Positions 54,201 through 62,897 of a stretch of DNA of 64,000 bases are shown piece by piece (the stretch's first letter is position 1; every line of letters starts with the position of its first letter). Made by a program: the position numbers and the translations under genes. The notes beneath the pieces are model-generated. The model had not been told where the DNA came from, did not search any database, and was given only the letters and a program-made list of their open reading frames with translations. The stretch is taken from assembly GCA_902775135.1 (NCBI GenBank), contig CACYKY010000010.1:1-64000 (forward strand), in the 5' to 3' direction. The stretch is from an uncultured Bacteroidota bacterium. GTDB taxonomy: Bacteria; Bacteroidota; Bacteroidia; Bacteroidales; P3.

Positions 54201-55233
54201 ATTTCTCATTTTCCATCTGCACCCGTACACTTTCGGCGTGGATTTTCTCCAGCAGTTCCTTGGTGAAGTCGGGGTCGAGGCCGAGGGAGGAGGCCTGGTG
54301 TAGGCGGTCGCTCACCACATCGGCCCAACGGGCCTGCTGGTAGACGGGTAGGTGGGCGTCGCGTTTGACGGAGGCTATGCGTTTCGATATTGCCATACGT
54401 TGAGAGAGCAGCGAGATGAGATCGTGGTCGATGTCGTCGATTTTCCGGCGCAGAGGATCCAGCGCTCGGTCGGCGGCGGCTGCAGAAGTGGGGTAGGGGG
54501 CTGACGTCCAGTCGGCTATCACGCCGGCCAGCGTCTTAGGGGTGATTTGCTGCACTGCGTCGGTGAGGGCGTCGGAGGGATGAGGGTGTACCTCGACCAT
54601 AAGACCGTCATAGTCAAGTTGGCGCGCGGCGCGAGCCAACGGCGCTACAAGGTCGGCGCGGCCACCCATATGGCTAGGGTCGCAAAGGATGGGCAGTTCG
54701 GGGTGCTCCCGACGCAGCTCCATGGCAACCTCCCATAGCGGTGCGTTGCGGTATCCGTGATTGTTGTACATGCTGAAGCCCCGGTGTATGGCGGTAAGCT
54801 GTTCGATTCCGGCCTTGTGCAATCGCTCCAATGCACCGATCCATAGTCGTACATCGGGGCATACAGGGTTCTTTACCAGTAGGTGAGCGCCTGTGCCATG
54901 CAAGGATTGGCAGAGCTCGTCGACCATGAAGGGATTGGTGGTGGTTCGGGCACCTAGCCAAAGTGTGTCGATGCCGTATTGCAGACAGAGTTCCACATGC
55001 TCCGGACGCGCCACTTCGCAGCAAAAGCGCACGCCCAGCTCGGCGGTCAGGTCGCGCATCCATCCTAAGGCAGGCTCTCCAAGTCCTTCGAAGGCTCCTG
55101 GTCTTGTGCGTGGTTTCCACACACCGGCGCGAATCATGGTCACCTCGGGTATGGATTTCAGCGCAAGCGTCACTTCTCGCAACTGGGCTTGGCTTTCCAC
55201 GCTGCATGGTCCTGCTATAATGGTCTTGCTCAT
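54199..55233 (-). CDS. bifunctional DAHP synthase / chorismate mutase
   Basis: The N-terminal 250 residues are a DAHP synthase of the KDPG-aldolase-like type, with IIAGPCSVES at the start and DPSHMGGR, which makes the first intermediate of the shikimate pathway. The C-terminal about 85 residues (DPLRRKIDDIDHDLISLLSQR) are a type II (AroQ) chorismate mutase, so the protein feeds phenylalanine/tyrosine synthesis from both ends. From the ATG at 55233 it has 344 residues, as in other Bacteroidales copies. A frame extends upstream to 55386 but lacks the family start. It is divergent from the lipoprotein gene. Confidence 0.95.
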   Translation of the reverse strand: MSKTIIAGPCSVESQAQLREVTLALKSIPEVTMIRAGVWKPRTRPGAFEGLGEPALGWMRDLTAELGVRFCCEVARPEHVELCLQYGIDTLWLGARTTTNPFMVDELCQSLHGTGAHLLVKNPVCPDVRLWIGALERLHKAGIEQLTAIHRGFSMYNNHGYRNAPLWEVAMELRREHPELPILCDPSHMGGRADLVAPLARAARQLDYDGLMVEVHPHPSDALTDAVQQITPKTLAGVIADWTSAPYPTSAAAADRALDPLRRKIDDIDHDLISLLSQRMAISKRIASVKRDAHLPVYQQARWADVVSDRLHQASSLGLDPDFTKELLEKIHAESVRVQMENEK

Positions 55234-55260
55234 GGTCTTTTTCCGATAAAAAATGTTTTG

Positions 55261-55268
55261 CAAAAATA
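55261..55268 (-). promoter_or_regulatory. -7 promoter box for the DAHP synthase gene
   Basis: Read leftward TATTTTTG, followed by CAAAA, 27 bp before the ATG at 55233. Confidence 0.6.
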
Positions 55269-55302
55269 CACAATATTTCTGAATTGTCAGCGTTAAACAT
55301 AT

Positions 55303-55845
55303 ATGAAAATAAAATATCTCAAAATAAAGAACTGGTTTTTGGTTACCCTGATGGGGGCTATGGGTCTTTCTTCGTGCCACTGTCACAAAGAGTTGGCAGA
55401 ACCGCAGCCCGAAAATCCTCCCGTGCAGGATCAGGAACGGATACGTCTGATGTACGGTGTGCCGACGATGAATTTCATGATTCGTGGGCAGGTGAAAGAT
55501 GCCAATGGCATACCGGTGCGCGACATACGGGTCAATATGCTTGAACGTGGCATGGATGTGGAGAACGGTGAGCTGCAGGGCGACCCCGAAAATGTGCAGC
55601 GCTTCCTGGACAACACCTCCGTGCGTACTGACGACGAGGGGCGTTTCACCATCCAGAACAGCGGCTTACCTCAGCAGCAGGTGCGTCTGTTGGTGCGCGA
55701 TGTGGATGGTAGGGAGAACGGTGAATTCCGCAGCCAGGTGGTCGACATGAAAGTAGAAGACAAGGATGTGGATCGCACCAATGCCGGTGGCTGGAATCAG
55801 GGAACCTTCAACAAGGAGGTGAAAATCAGGCTGGAAAACAGATAG
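55303..55845 (+). CDS. radical SAM-associated putative lipoprotein
   Basis: The 180-residue product has a signal peptide with lipobox LSSC (Cys25), then Pro/Glu-rich linker and the motif RLMYGVPTMNFMIRG (Tyr51-Gly52-Val53-Pro54). The rest looks like a carboxypeptidase-regulatory/CnaB-like beta-sandwich (GQVKDANGIPVRDIRVNML and RLLVRDVDGRENGEF), ending WNQGTFNKEVKIRL. This matches the lipoprotein half of the rSAM/lipoprotein system known in Bacteroidota, and the radical SAM gene follows. The lipoprotein is presumed to be its substrate, but modification has not, to my knowledge, been shown. After the TAG at 55843 the same frame stays open for 29 codons with a second copy-like motif. Confidence 0.85.
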   Translation: MKIKYLKIKNWFLVTLMGAMGLSSCHCHKELAEPQPENPPVQDQERIRLMYGVPTMNFMIRGQVKDANGIPVRDIRVNMLERGMDVENGELQGDPENVQRFLDNTSVRTDDEGRFTIQNSGLPQQQVRLLVRDVDGRENGEFRSQVVDMKVEDKDVDRTNAGGWNQGTFNKEVKIRLENR

Positions 55846-55935
55846 GATTCCGGCTGCCCTGAGTCGGAATATGACGATTCTACTAGGGTGGAGCTGATGT
55901 TTGGTATGCAGGAAACGGACTATCAGGTAAAGTAA
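55846..55935 (+). other. in-frame tail after TAG with echo of the lipoprotein motif
   Basis: Codons 55846-55935 in the lipoprotein frame encode a 29-residue peptide starting DSGCPESEYDD and ending LMFGMQETDYQVK before TAA. The last part aligns residue by residue with RLMYGVPTMNFMIR of the lipoprotein (L-M, Y/F-G, F/Y and I/V-R/K conserved). An ATG at 55897 could start a 12-residue peptide that ends 8 bp before the radical SAM start codon. It may be a relic of a second lipoprotein, a readthrough extension or a small peptide gene. Confidence 0.4.
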
Positions 55936-55943
55936 TAATAACT

Positions 55944-57017
55944 ATGGGTTTGTCGCTCGGGCAGAGGGTAGGGTTGGAGCTGCAGCGGTCGTTGCGCCAC
56001 AACGAGGCGCAATTGCATCCATTGCGGACTTTGTTTTGGGAGTGTACGTTGCGCTGTAACATGAGTTGCCGTCACTGCGGTAGCGACTGTAAGGTGCAGC
56101 CGGAGGTGAAGGATATGCCTGCCGAGGACTTCCTTCGTGTCATCGATTTGATTACTCCTCATGTGGACACCCATAAGGTTTTCATTATCTTCACTGGTGG
56201 CGAGGCGCTGCTGCGTCCTGACTTGGAGGAGGTGGGCCTCGAACTCTACCGTCGAGAGTATCCCTGGGGCGTGGTGACCAATGGATTCCTGCTGGACGAG
56301 AAACGATTGGAGAGTCTGTTGGCCAGCGGCATGCACTCTATCACCGTCAGCCTTGACGGCTTCGAACAGCAGCACAACTGGATACGATGCCACCCGCAGT
56401 CGTTCGAGAAGGCCACCCATGCCATCCGTCTGTTGGCGCAGACGAAGGACATCCTGTGGGATGTGGTCACCTGCGTCAATCCGCGAAACTATCCCCACCT
56501 GCGGGAATTCAAGGATTTCTTGGTTGCGATCGGCGTTCCCTCCTGGCGCCTTTTCAGCATTTTCCCTATGGGGCGTGCCGCTGGAAATGCTGAGCTTCAG
56601 TTCAGCGACGATCAGTTCCGTGGCCTGTTGGATTTTATCAAAGAGAGTCGGGAGCAGGATGCCAGAATCGCCGTCAGCTATGCTTGCGAGGGCTTCCTTG
56701 GGGAGTATGAACAGAAGGTCCGCAGCCAGTTCTTCCACTGCCGCAGCGGTGTCGATGTGGCCAGCATTCGTTGTGACGGCGCTATCAGCGGCTGCACATC
56801 CGTGCGTAGCCAGATGGATCAGGGCAACATCTACAAGGATGACTTCTGGGATGTGTGGCAGAACCGCTTCCAGGTGATGCGAGACCGCTCGTGGGCCAAG
56901 AAAGGCCAATGTGCCACGTGTAAAGTCTGGCGCTACTGCGAAGGCTCGGGCCTCCACCTCTACGACGACAACGGCGACCTGCTCTGTTGTCATTACCAGA
57001 GGACTTTACGGTTATAG
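55944..57017 (+). CDS. radical SAM enzyme of the rSAM/lipoprotein system (SPASM-like)
   Basis: Radical SAM enzymes use a [4Fe-4S] cluster and SAM to make a 5'-deoxyadenosyl radical. The 357-residue product has the cluster motif CNMSCRHC (Cys38, Cys42, Cys45), the GGE motif in FIIFTGGEALLRPDL, and a C-terminal SPASM-like set of cysteines (FFHCRSGVD, SIRCDGAISGC, GQCATCKVWRYCEGS, LLCCHYQ) that would hold further clusters. Such enzymes modify peptides or proteins. It follows the lipoprotein gene by about 100 bp and is likely co-transcribed. Modification of a protein that is later exported implies action in the cytoplasm before secretion. The reaction is unknown. Confidence 0.9.
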   Translation: MGLSLGQRVGLELQRSLRHNEAQLHPLRTLFWECTLRCNMSCRHCGSDCKVQPEVKDMPAEDFLRVIDLITPHVDTHKVFIIFTGGEALLRPDLEEVGLELYRREYPWGVVTNGFLLDEKRLESLLASGMHSITVSLDGFEQQHNWIRCHPQSFEKATHAIRLLAQTKDILWDVVTCVNPRNYPHLREFKDFLVAIGVPSWRLFSIFPMGRAAGNAELQFSDDQFRGLLDFIKESREQDARIAVSYACEGFLGEYEQKVRSQFFHCRSGVDVASIRCDGAISGCTSVRSQMDQGNIYKDDFWDVWQNRFQVMRDRSWAKKGQCATCKVWRYCEGSGLHLYDDNGDLLCCHYQRTLRL

Positions 57018-57088
57018 ATACCCCCATCGTTATAATTTTTTTTGCTCTAATGTAAGATTTGCATCTTTTTTTGCGTATATAATTATAT

Positions 57089-57592
57089 ATGGCAGACGAA
57101 AACAGACAGCAATACGACACCTATTGTGCGTTCATGGAACGGCACCGTGAAATGGTGTGGCATATCTGTTGGCGTTTTGCCAAAGGCAACCGAATGGCAT
57201 GCGAAGATATGGTGCAGGAGGTCTGGATAGCATTGTGGATGAAGTTCGACCAACTGAAGACCGAGGTCTCCGAAAGGGAGCAGCGGGCTTGGCTGAAGCG
57301 CATCACCCGGTCGGTGCTGGTTGACCTCTATCGACGCGCTGAACCTGAATCCGAGCAACTCACCCCGGCACTTGTCAACATGTTGCCTGATACCCCTATC
57401 AACTATGCCGAGAGCATAGACGACCTGATGGCCGCACTCACAGACGACGAGGAACGGATGATGAGGATGCGCCTTGAAGGCTACGACGCGCAGGAGATTG
57501 CCGACGAGTTCAAGATGGAGCGCAACGCCGTCTACGTGCGTATCAATAGAATAATAGCTAAACTTCGGAAGCGTTATGGAACAGGACTATAA
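57089..57592 (+). CDS. ECF-type sigma factor
   Basis: The 167-residue product has region 2 (about 15-80, HREMVWHICWRFAKG, EDMVQEVWIALW) that binds the -10 element and core, and region 4 (about 110-165, DDEERMMRMRLEGYDAQEIADEF and the helix-turn-helix around RNAVYVRINR) that reads the -35 element. Group IV sigma factors of this kind drive stress or transport genes. The next gene overlaps its end by 17 bp and encodes a single-pass membrane protein that could hold it. A receptor gene follows. What it senses is unknown. Confidence 0.92.
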   Translation: MADENRQQYDTYCAFMERHREMVWHICWRFAKGNRMACEDMVQEVWIALWMKFDQLKTEVSEREQRAWLKRITRSVLVDLYRRAEPESEQLTPALVNMLPDTPINYAESIDDLMAALTDDEERMMRMRLEGYDAQEIADEFKMERNAVYVRINRIIAKLRKRYGTGL

Positions 57593-58019
57593 AGAACAGT
57601 TGCGGATGATGACCGAGGGGCTGGGTGAGTGGATGGACCGCCGCGAACGCGAGCAACGCCGTCGCCGCCGTTGGCTGCGCGTGGCGCTGGGCGTGGTGGT
57701 CGTCGCCGCTGCCGTGCTGCTGCAGGTATTCTTCCCTTGGCGCCGCGAGACAGTAAAGTATATCTACGTCAAAGACTCTCTCCAGATTCACGACACAATA
57801 ACAACTCAACCCTCCAAGCAAACATTCACAAAGAAACCCACAGGCATCGCCATTGGCGAGAAAGGTGTCCGCATCAGCGGAAGTGAGAATGGCGAGTGGG
57901 GTAGCATAGACATCGACGAAAATGGAGTCCGTATCATCGGAGGCGGCAACGAGGAGGTAGGCAGCATTGTGATTGATGCCAACGGCGTCCGCATCAATGG
58001 TAAGGAGATTAATCATTGA
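57576..58019 (+). CDS. putative anti-sigma-like single-pass membrane protein with repeats
   Basis: The 147-residue product has a cytoplasmic N-terminus (about 1-33) rich in Arg and Glu, a membrane helix at about 34-53 (VALGVVVVAAAVLLQVFF) and a periplasmic part. The latter ends in three short repeats of the pattern I-x-I-x-x-x-GVRI-x-G (at about 90, 110 and 131), a beta-like structure. It lacks the FecR or zinc anti-sigma domains usual in this position. The 17-bp overlap with the sigma gene suggests translational coupling and partnership. Not a family I recognise. Confidence 0.75.
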   Translation: MEQDYKEQLRMMTEGLGEWMDRREREQRRRRRWLRVALGVVVVAAAVLLQVFFPWRRETVKYIYVKDSLQIHDTITTQPSKQTFTKKPTGIAIGEKGVRISGSENGEWGSIDIDENGVRIIGGGNEEVGSIVIDANGVRINGKEINH

Positions 58020-58039
58020 TACGTATAGCATCAAAAAAG

Positions 58040-58072
58040 AACGCCTCCGTTGTAAGATTCGGAGGCGTTTTT
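58040..58072 (+). terminator. intrinsic terminator
   Basis: AACGCCTCCG (58040-58049) pairs with CGGAGGCGTT (58060-58069), followed by T. It lies between the sigma/anti-sigma pair and the receptor gene. Confidence 0.88.
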
Positions 58073-58102
58073 GCGTATTATATTGGTAAACGGACAACCA
58101 TT

Positions 58103-60388
58103 ATGAGAAGAATTCTGTTTACCCTTGCGCTCGCCTTGATGGGAGTGAATGCATTCGCCCAAACCATCAGCGGCCGCCTAGCAGATGACGGCGGGCGACC
58201 CATCGCCTTCGCCAACGTGGCTCTTTATGCAGATACGGTGCTTCAGACAGGTACCACTACCGGCGAAGACGGCACTTTCTCTATCGAGTGTGGCAATGGA
58301 ACGTACAACCTTGAGGCATCGTATGTGGGTTATGAAAGGCTTAGTGTCCGGTGTCAGGCGGGCGACCTTGGCACATTGACGATGAGCGCCTTGCAGCTCC
58401 ACGAGGTGGAGATAACCGCTAGCCGCGTAGCCGAGGAGGTGAACCGCTACGTCGTCCTGCCCAAGCCCGAAGAGGTGGAGGCCGCTGGACGGACGCTGGT
58501 GCTGCTCGACATGCTGGGCCTGCCGGGACTGAAGGTTGATGTGGCGCTGCAGAGCATCACTGTCGATGGCGGCCTAGCCATTCTGCAAATCAACGGTAAG
58601 GAGGTGCCCATGGCACGATTGGCCAACCTGAGAGCCGAACAGATCAAGCGCGTGGAATACAGCAATAACCCCGGTATACGATATATGGACCGTGGCGCTT
58701 CGGGTATCATTAATATAATACTAAAAGAACGCGAGGACGGCGGCAGCATCGTGGCCAATGGAAATACGGCGTTTACTACGGGATTCACCAACGGTTACTT
58801 GCACGGTTCCTATCACAGAGGCAAGAGCGAGTTCGCTTTGGAGTACACTCTCGGCTATCGCAACTATCACAATGTGCCATACGAGATGGAGGACTGTTAC
58901 CTCGCCCCCACGCGCAACGTCGTCCGCAGCCAGCGCACCAATATGCCGTTCTGGTACATCACTCACGAGTTGACCGCCGAATATACCTACCAGCATGATG
59001 ATAGCACCATGTTCGTGGCCGCCCTCAGAGACAACCTCTTTGCCAAGACCCTTAGTGCCAACGGCACGATGACCGAGACCGACCGCGGTGTCACCTCCGA
59101 GCAGTCTCTTGAGGAATTGCAGCATCAACGCGACAACCTCCCCAGCCTTGACCTCTTCTTTACCTATCGAATGCCCTACGGACAGAAGGTGGAGCTGAAC
59201 GTGGTGGGCGAATATTCCACCAACCGCTATGACAACACGCTCACCTACAGCGCCGGGGGGCTCGCACCTGCAACCTATGCCACCGACGTCGACGGTCACG
59301 GATACGCCCTCAGCGCCGAAGGTGTCTACAGCAAGCGCCTGAGCAAGGCCGAATTGCGGACAGGCCTCCAATATCAGCACAACTTCGCCGAGAACGACTA
59401 TACACTTTACGGCACCACCACCTCTATGACTAAGGACAACGCCTACCTTTACGCCGAGTTGACGGGCTCATTAGGTCCAAATGTAGGCTATTCTATCGGC
59501 ACCGGCGCCAAGCTTTTCAACGTAAGTGACAGCGAGCAGAGCAAACGCTACCTGCGCAACCTCAGCACCGCCCGCCTGCAATGGCGCATCATCCAGCAGC
59601 TTTCGCTCACCGCCACAGCGCAATATACACCAATCCTGCCCACACTGGCTTCACTCTCACCCGTCTTCCAGCAGACCGACGACGTTGAGGGCCAGCAGGG
59701 AAACCCCGACCTCCAGCCCAGCGAACAGCTGCAAGTTGGTCTACTGCTACGCTACACTCATCCTAAGGGCTATTACGCTATCGCTAATACCGGATTGATG
59801 CACATCTTCCATCCCCACTTTGACGGCTACCGATATGATGCCGGGCGTGACCTCTTCGTCCTCAGTTATTATGAAGCTGATCGATGGCATGTGCCCTATG
59901 GTTATTTGGAAACAGGTGTCAAAGGCCTTTGGAACCACTTGAATCTCTCGTTTGCAGGCGTGTACTTCCACTATGTCTCAGAAGGTCCGGAGTTCTCCCA
60001 CACGCGTGACAACATTGCTGCCGAGATCAATGTCCAATTCTTTTGGAAAGGCGTTGTGGCCGGCGCCAATTTCACACTGCTGCCACGAGTGAAACTGCTC
60101 GCCGAAGACTATACGAAAGACGAGATGACCCAAGAAGTCTATTTGCAGTACAGATGGAAAAGCCTCACGGCCTCCGCCATGTGGCTCTGTCCGCTTAACC
60201 CCGACGGCTACAGTTATGAGGTGCAGGGGCTCAGCACCGTACATCCCTTCCGCCACATCCACTGGACCGCTGACAACGGGAACATGTTCGTCCTCGGCCT
60301 CACTTGGCAGATGGACTTCGGCCGCCAGTATCGCAAGAGTGAGAAGACCCTTCAGAACGGCGGCTACGACAACGGCATGGTGCGATAG
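58103..60388 (+). CDS. outer-membrane beta-barrel receptor (OMP_b-brl_3 type, CarboxypepD-reg-like)
   Basis: From the ATG at 58103 the product has 761 residues; a frame extends upstream but the signal peptide (MRRILFTLALALMGVNAFA) marks this start. A carboxypeptidase-regulatory-like domain (ISGRLADDGGRPIAFANVAL, about 20-95) is followed by a plug-like region (LDMLGLPGLKVDVALQSIT, GIRYMDRGASGIINIILK) and a long barrel with aromatic-ended strands. It is a TonB-type receptor without an adjacent lipoprotein partner. The upstream sigma factor might regulate it, but a terminator lies between them. The ligand is unknown. Confidence 0.88.
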   Translation: MRRILFTLALALMGVNAFAQTISGRLADDGGRPIAFANVALYADTVLQTGTTTGEDGTFSIECGNGTYNLEASYVGYERLSVRCQAGDLGTLTMSALQLHEVEITASRVAEEVNRYVVLPKPEEVEAAGRTLVLLDMLGLPGLKVDVALQSITVDGGLAILQINGKEVPMARLANLRAEQIKRVEYSNNPGIRYMDRGASGIINIILKEREDGGSIVANGNTAFTTGFTNGYLHGSYHRGKSEFALEYTLGYRNYHNVPYEMEDCYLAPTRNVVRSQRTNMPFWYITHELTAEYTYQHDDSTMFVAALRDNLFAKTLSANGTMTETDRGVTSEQSLEELQHQRDNLPSLDLFFTYRMPYGQKVELNVVGEYSTNRYDNTLTYSAGGLAPATYATDVDGHGYALSAEGVYSKRLSKAELRTGLQYQHNFAENDYTLYGTTTSMTKDNAYLYAELTGSLGPNVGYSIGTGAKLFNVSDSEQSKRYLRNLSTARLQWRIIQQLSLTATAQYTPILPTLASLSPVFQQTDDVEGQQGNPDLQPSEQLQVGLLLRYTHPKGYYAIANTGLMHIFHPHFDGYRYDAGRDLFVLSYYEADRWHVPYGYLETGVKGLWNHLNLSFAGVYFHYVSEGPEFSHTRDNIAAEINVQFFWKGVVAGANFTLLPRVKLLAEDYTKDEMTQEVYLQYRWKSLTASAMWLCPLNPDGYSYEVQGLSTVHPFRHIHWTADNGNMFVLGLTWQMDFGRQYRKSEKTLQNGGYDNGMVR

Positions 60389-60403
60389 TCATGGAAATTG
60401 TTT

Positions 60404-60433
60404 TTTGCATTTCAGGAAAAAATCGTATCTTTG
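60404..60433 (+). promoter_or_regulatory. promoter of metK
   Basis: TTTG at 60404-60407, an 18-bp spacer, then TATCTTTG at 60426-60433. The predicted transcript start is near 60440, at the first base of the riboswitch-like element. Confidence 0.85.
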
Positions 60434-60440
60434 CATCCGC

Positions 60441-60492
60441 AAATGTGGATAGATTTGTAATGATTGCAACCACTTGAAAAAATGCTAAAGCG
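60441..60492 (+). promoter_or_regulatory. SAM-II (SAM-alpha) riboswitch-like leader of metK
   Basis: SAM-II riboswitches fold a pseudoknot around S-adenosylmethionine and repress their genes. The stem GTGG (60445-60448)/CCAC (60470-60473) encloses a loop with GATTTG and ATTGCAA, and is followed by TTGAAAAAATGCTAAAGC. The ATTGCAA and GCTAAA blocks and their spacing match the known SAM-II core, and GCA (60466-60468) can pair with TGC (60483-60485). Downstream, ACTGTTAA (60525-60532) pairs with TTAACAGT (60543-60550), a possible expression platform 15 bp before the ATG. Known SAM-II switches precede methionine/SAM genes, which fits metK. Confidence 0.7.
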
Positions 60493-60565
60493 TTAATTCA
60501 TGGCGACTTCAGTACAATCTTTTCACTGTTAAAATAAAAGTATTAACAGTTAAAAGTAATGTAAA

Positions 60566-61822
60566 ATGAGTTATTTTTTCACTTCAGAAAGTGTTTCCGA
60601 GGGCCATCCCGACAAGGTGGCCGACCAGATTAGCGATGCTTTATTGGATGAATTCCTGCGTCGTGACCCCGAGAGCCATGTGGCCTGCGAGACGCTGGTG
60701 ACAACCGGCTTGGCCGTGGTGAGCGGTGAGGTGACCTGCAACGGATGGGTCGACATACAAGAGACCGTCCGTGATGTTATCAAAGAGATTGGCTATACCA
60801 AGGGCGAATACAAGTTCGAGGCCGAGTCGTGCGCCGTGCTCTCCACCATCCATGGGCAGAGCGGCGACATCAACCAGGGTGTCAGCCGCAAGAAAGAGGA
60901 GGAGCAGGGAGCAGGCGACCAGGGTATGATGTTCGGCTATGCCTGCAACGAGACGCGCGAGTATATGCCGTTGCCCATCACGTTGGCTCACATCTTCCTC
61001 CAGGAACTCACCAAGATACGCAAGGAGGGCAAGCAGATGACCTACCTGCGCCCCGATGCCAAGAGCCAGATTACCATCGAATACAGCGACGAGGGCAAGC
61101 CGTTGCGTGTCGACACTATCGTGCTCTCCACCCAGCACGATGAGTTCGACACCGAGCGCCGCATGCTCAAACAGATAGAGGAGGATGTGCGCGAAATACT
61201 GATACCCCGAGTGATGAAACGCATCAACGCCAAGAACCGCGCCCTCTTCGCCAAGAAAGACTACAAACTGTATGTCAACCCCACCGGCAAGTTCGTCATC
61301 GGTGGCCCCCACGGCGACACCGGTCTTACGGGGCGCAAGATTATCGTCGACACCTACGGCGGTCGTGGTGCCCATGGCGGTGGCGCCTTCAGCGGCAAGG
61401 ACCCCTCGAAGGTGGACCGCTCGGCGGCCTACGCTACCCGTCACATTGCCAAGAATATGGTGGCCGCAGGGTTGTGCGACGAGGTGCTTGTGCAGGTGGC
61501 CTATGCCATCGGCGTGGCCGAACCTGTGGGCTTCTATGTCAACACCTATGGTACCGCCAAAGTGAAGATGACTGACGGTGAGATTGCCAAGCGGGTGGAA
61601 AAACTCTTCGACATGCGTCCTTATGCTATCACCCAACGCTTCGGTCTGAAGAACCCCATCTACCGCCAGACGGCAGCCTATGGCCACATGGGTCGTGATC
61701 CCAAGGAGGAGGCGGTGGTCCTGTTTGATGCCGAGGGGCGTAAGCACACCAAGAAGGTTCAGTTCTTCGGTTGGGAAAAACTTGATATGGTTGACCAGAT
61801 AAAGAAAGAGTTCAAACTATGA
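60566..61822 (+). CDS. metK: S-adenosylmethionine synthetase
   Basis: MetK makes SAM from methionine and ATP, releasing phosphate and pyrophosphate. The 418-residue product starts [22 protein letters not shown], with [12 protein letters not shown] for ATP, the P-loop-like [20 protein letters not shown] and the end region. It is slightly longer than the usual 385-400. It has its own promoter and a SAM-II-like leader, so feedback by its own product is likely. The next gene overlaps its stop (ATGA). It is the first of a run metK, DUF4491, pdxJ and CDF. Confidence 0.98.
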   Translation: MSYFFTSESVSEGHPDKVADQISDALLDEFLRRDPESHVACETLVTTGLAVVSGEVTCNGWVDIQETVRDVIKEIGYTKGEYKFEAESCAVLSTIHGQSGDINQGVSRKKEEEQGAGDQGMMFGYACNETREYMPLPITLAHIFLQELTKIRKEGKQMTYLRPDAKSQITIEYSDEGKPLRVDTIVLSTQHDEFDTERRMLKQIEEDVREILIPRVMKRINAKNRALFAKKDYKLYVNPTGKFVIGGPHGDTGLTGRKIIVDTYGGRGAHGGGAFSGKDPSKVDRSAAYATRHIAKNMVAAGLCDEVLVQVAYAIGVAEPVGFYVNTYGTAKVKMTDGEIAKRVEKLFDMRPYAITQRFGLKNPIYRQTAAYGHMGRDPKEEAVVLFDAEGRKHTKKVQFFGWEKLDMVDQIKKEFKL

Positions 61823-62106
61823 ACTTCACGGGCTTGATTATTGGCGTTGCCACTTTCTTGTGTATCGGCCTCTTTCATCCGCTGGTGATAAAGGCCGAAT
61901 ACCACTTAGGGGTGGGATGCTGGTGGGTGTTCCTTGTGCTGGGCTTGGTGTGTATTGCAGGGTCGCTGCTGGTGGCAAGCACTATACTGTCCACCATATT
62001 GGGCGTCACTGCCTTTTCGAGCCTGTGGTCGATTCTGGAACTTTTCAAGCAAAAGAAACGAGTTGAGAAAGGATGGTTCCCCGCCAATCCCAAACGAAAA
62101 CACTGA
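61819..62106 (+). CDS. DUF4491 family membrane protein
   Basis: The 95-residue product has three predicted membrane segments (about 3-20, 35-55, 57-75) and a basic C-terminus. Sequence ([30 protein letters not shown]) matches the DUF4491 family of Bacteroidota; function unknown. Its ATG overlaps the metK stop (ATGA), so it is translationally coupled to metK. Confidence 0.85.
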   Translation: MNFTGLIIGVATFLCIGLFHPLVIKAEYHLGVGCWWVFLVLGLVCIAGSLLVASTILSTILGVTAFSSLWSILELFKQKKRVEKGWFPANPKRKH

Positions 62107-62138
62107 TAATGAAACAAACACGAAAAAGATAAACATTT

Positions 62139-62876
62139 ATGACAAAACTGAGTGTCAATATCAACAAGGTGGCTACCATCCGCAATGCACGTGGTGGTAA
62201 CACTCCTGATGTACTGAAGTTTGCGCAAGATTGTGAGCGTTTCGGCGCCCAAGGCATCACAGTGCATCCACGTCCAGATGAGCGCCATATCCGCTATGCC
62301 GATGCCCTTGCTATCAAGTCGCTGATTGGTGTTGAATACAATATAGAGGGCAATCCGAAGGGTGTCTCCAAGAGCCGTCCCTATGGATTTATCGACCTGG
62401 TAAAGGAGATAGTGCCTGCACAGGTAACGTTGGTGCCCGATGCAGAAGGGGTGTTGACGAGTAACGCAGGATGGGATACCGTCAAGAATCAAGGCTATCT
62501 TTGCGATGTGGTCAAAGAGTTCAAAGCCTGTGGTATAAGAGTCAGCATCTTTATTGATGCCAATCCCAAGATGATAGAGATGGCGGCGAAGACGGGTACC
62601 GACCGAGTAGAGCTTTATACCGAGAGTTACGCCAGCCAATATGCCGCGGGGCGAGAGAACGCCATAATGCCCTTTGTGGAAGCTGCCCAAGTGGCCCGCA
62701 ATTGTGGACTAGGACTGAATGCCGGCCATGATCTCTCGTTGGAGAACCTGGCGTGGTTCCACCAGCAGATTCCTTGGTGCGACGAAGTCTCTATAGGCCA
62801 CGCCCTTATCAGCGATGCCCTCTACCTCGGCATCGAGGAAACAATACACCGCTACCTGGGGTGTCTGAAGGATTGA
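62139..62876 (+). CDS. pdxJ: pyridoxine 5'-phosphate synthase
   Basis: PdxJ condenses 3-amino-2-oxopropyl phosphate and 1-deoxyxylulose 5-phosphate to make pyridoxine 5'-phosphate in the DXP-dependent B6 pathway. The 245-residue product has [17 protein letters not shown] at the start, [29 protein letters not shown] and [12 protein letters not shown], all typical. It follows DUF4491 by 32 bp on the same strand and probably belongs to the metK transcript. Confidence 0.97.
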   Translation: MTKLSVNINKVATIRNARGGNTPDVLKFAQDCERFGAQGITVHPRPDERHIRYADALAIKSLIGVEYNIEGNPKGVSKSRPYGFIDLVKEIVPAQVTLVPDAEGVLTSNAGWDTVKNQGYLCDVVKEFKACGIRVSIFIDANPKMIEMAAKTGTDRVELYTESYASQYAAGRENAIMPFVEAAQVARNCGLGLNAGHDLSLENLAWFHQQIPWCDEVSIGHALISDALYLGIEETIHRYLGCLKD

Positions 62877-62897
62877 TGTTTTTTTTTGAAAAGAATA

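Noticed and set aside
54199-55386. longer start for the DAHP synthase gene at 55386
   Set aside because: The upstream extension overlaps the promoter and the divergent gene, and lacks the family's N-terminus.
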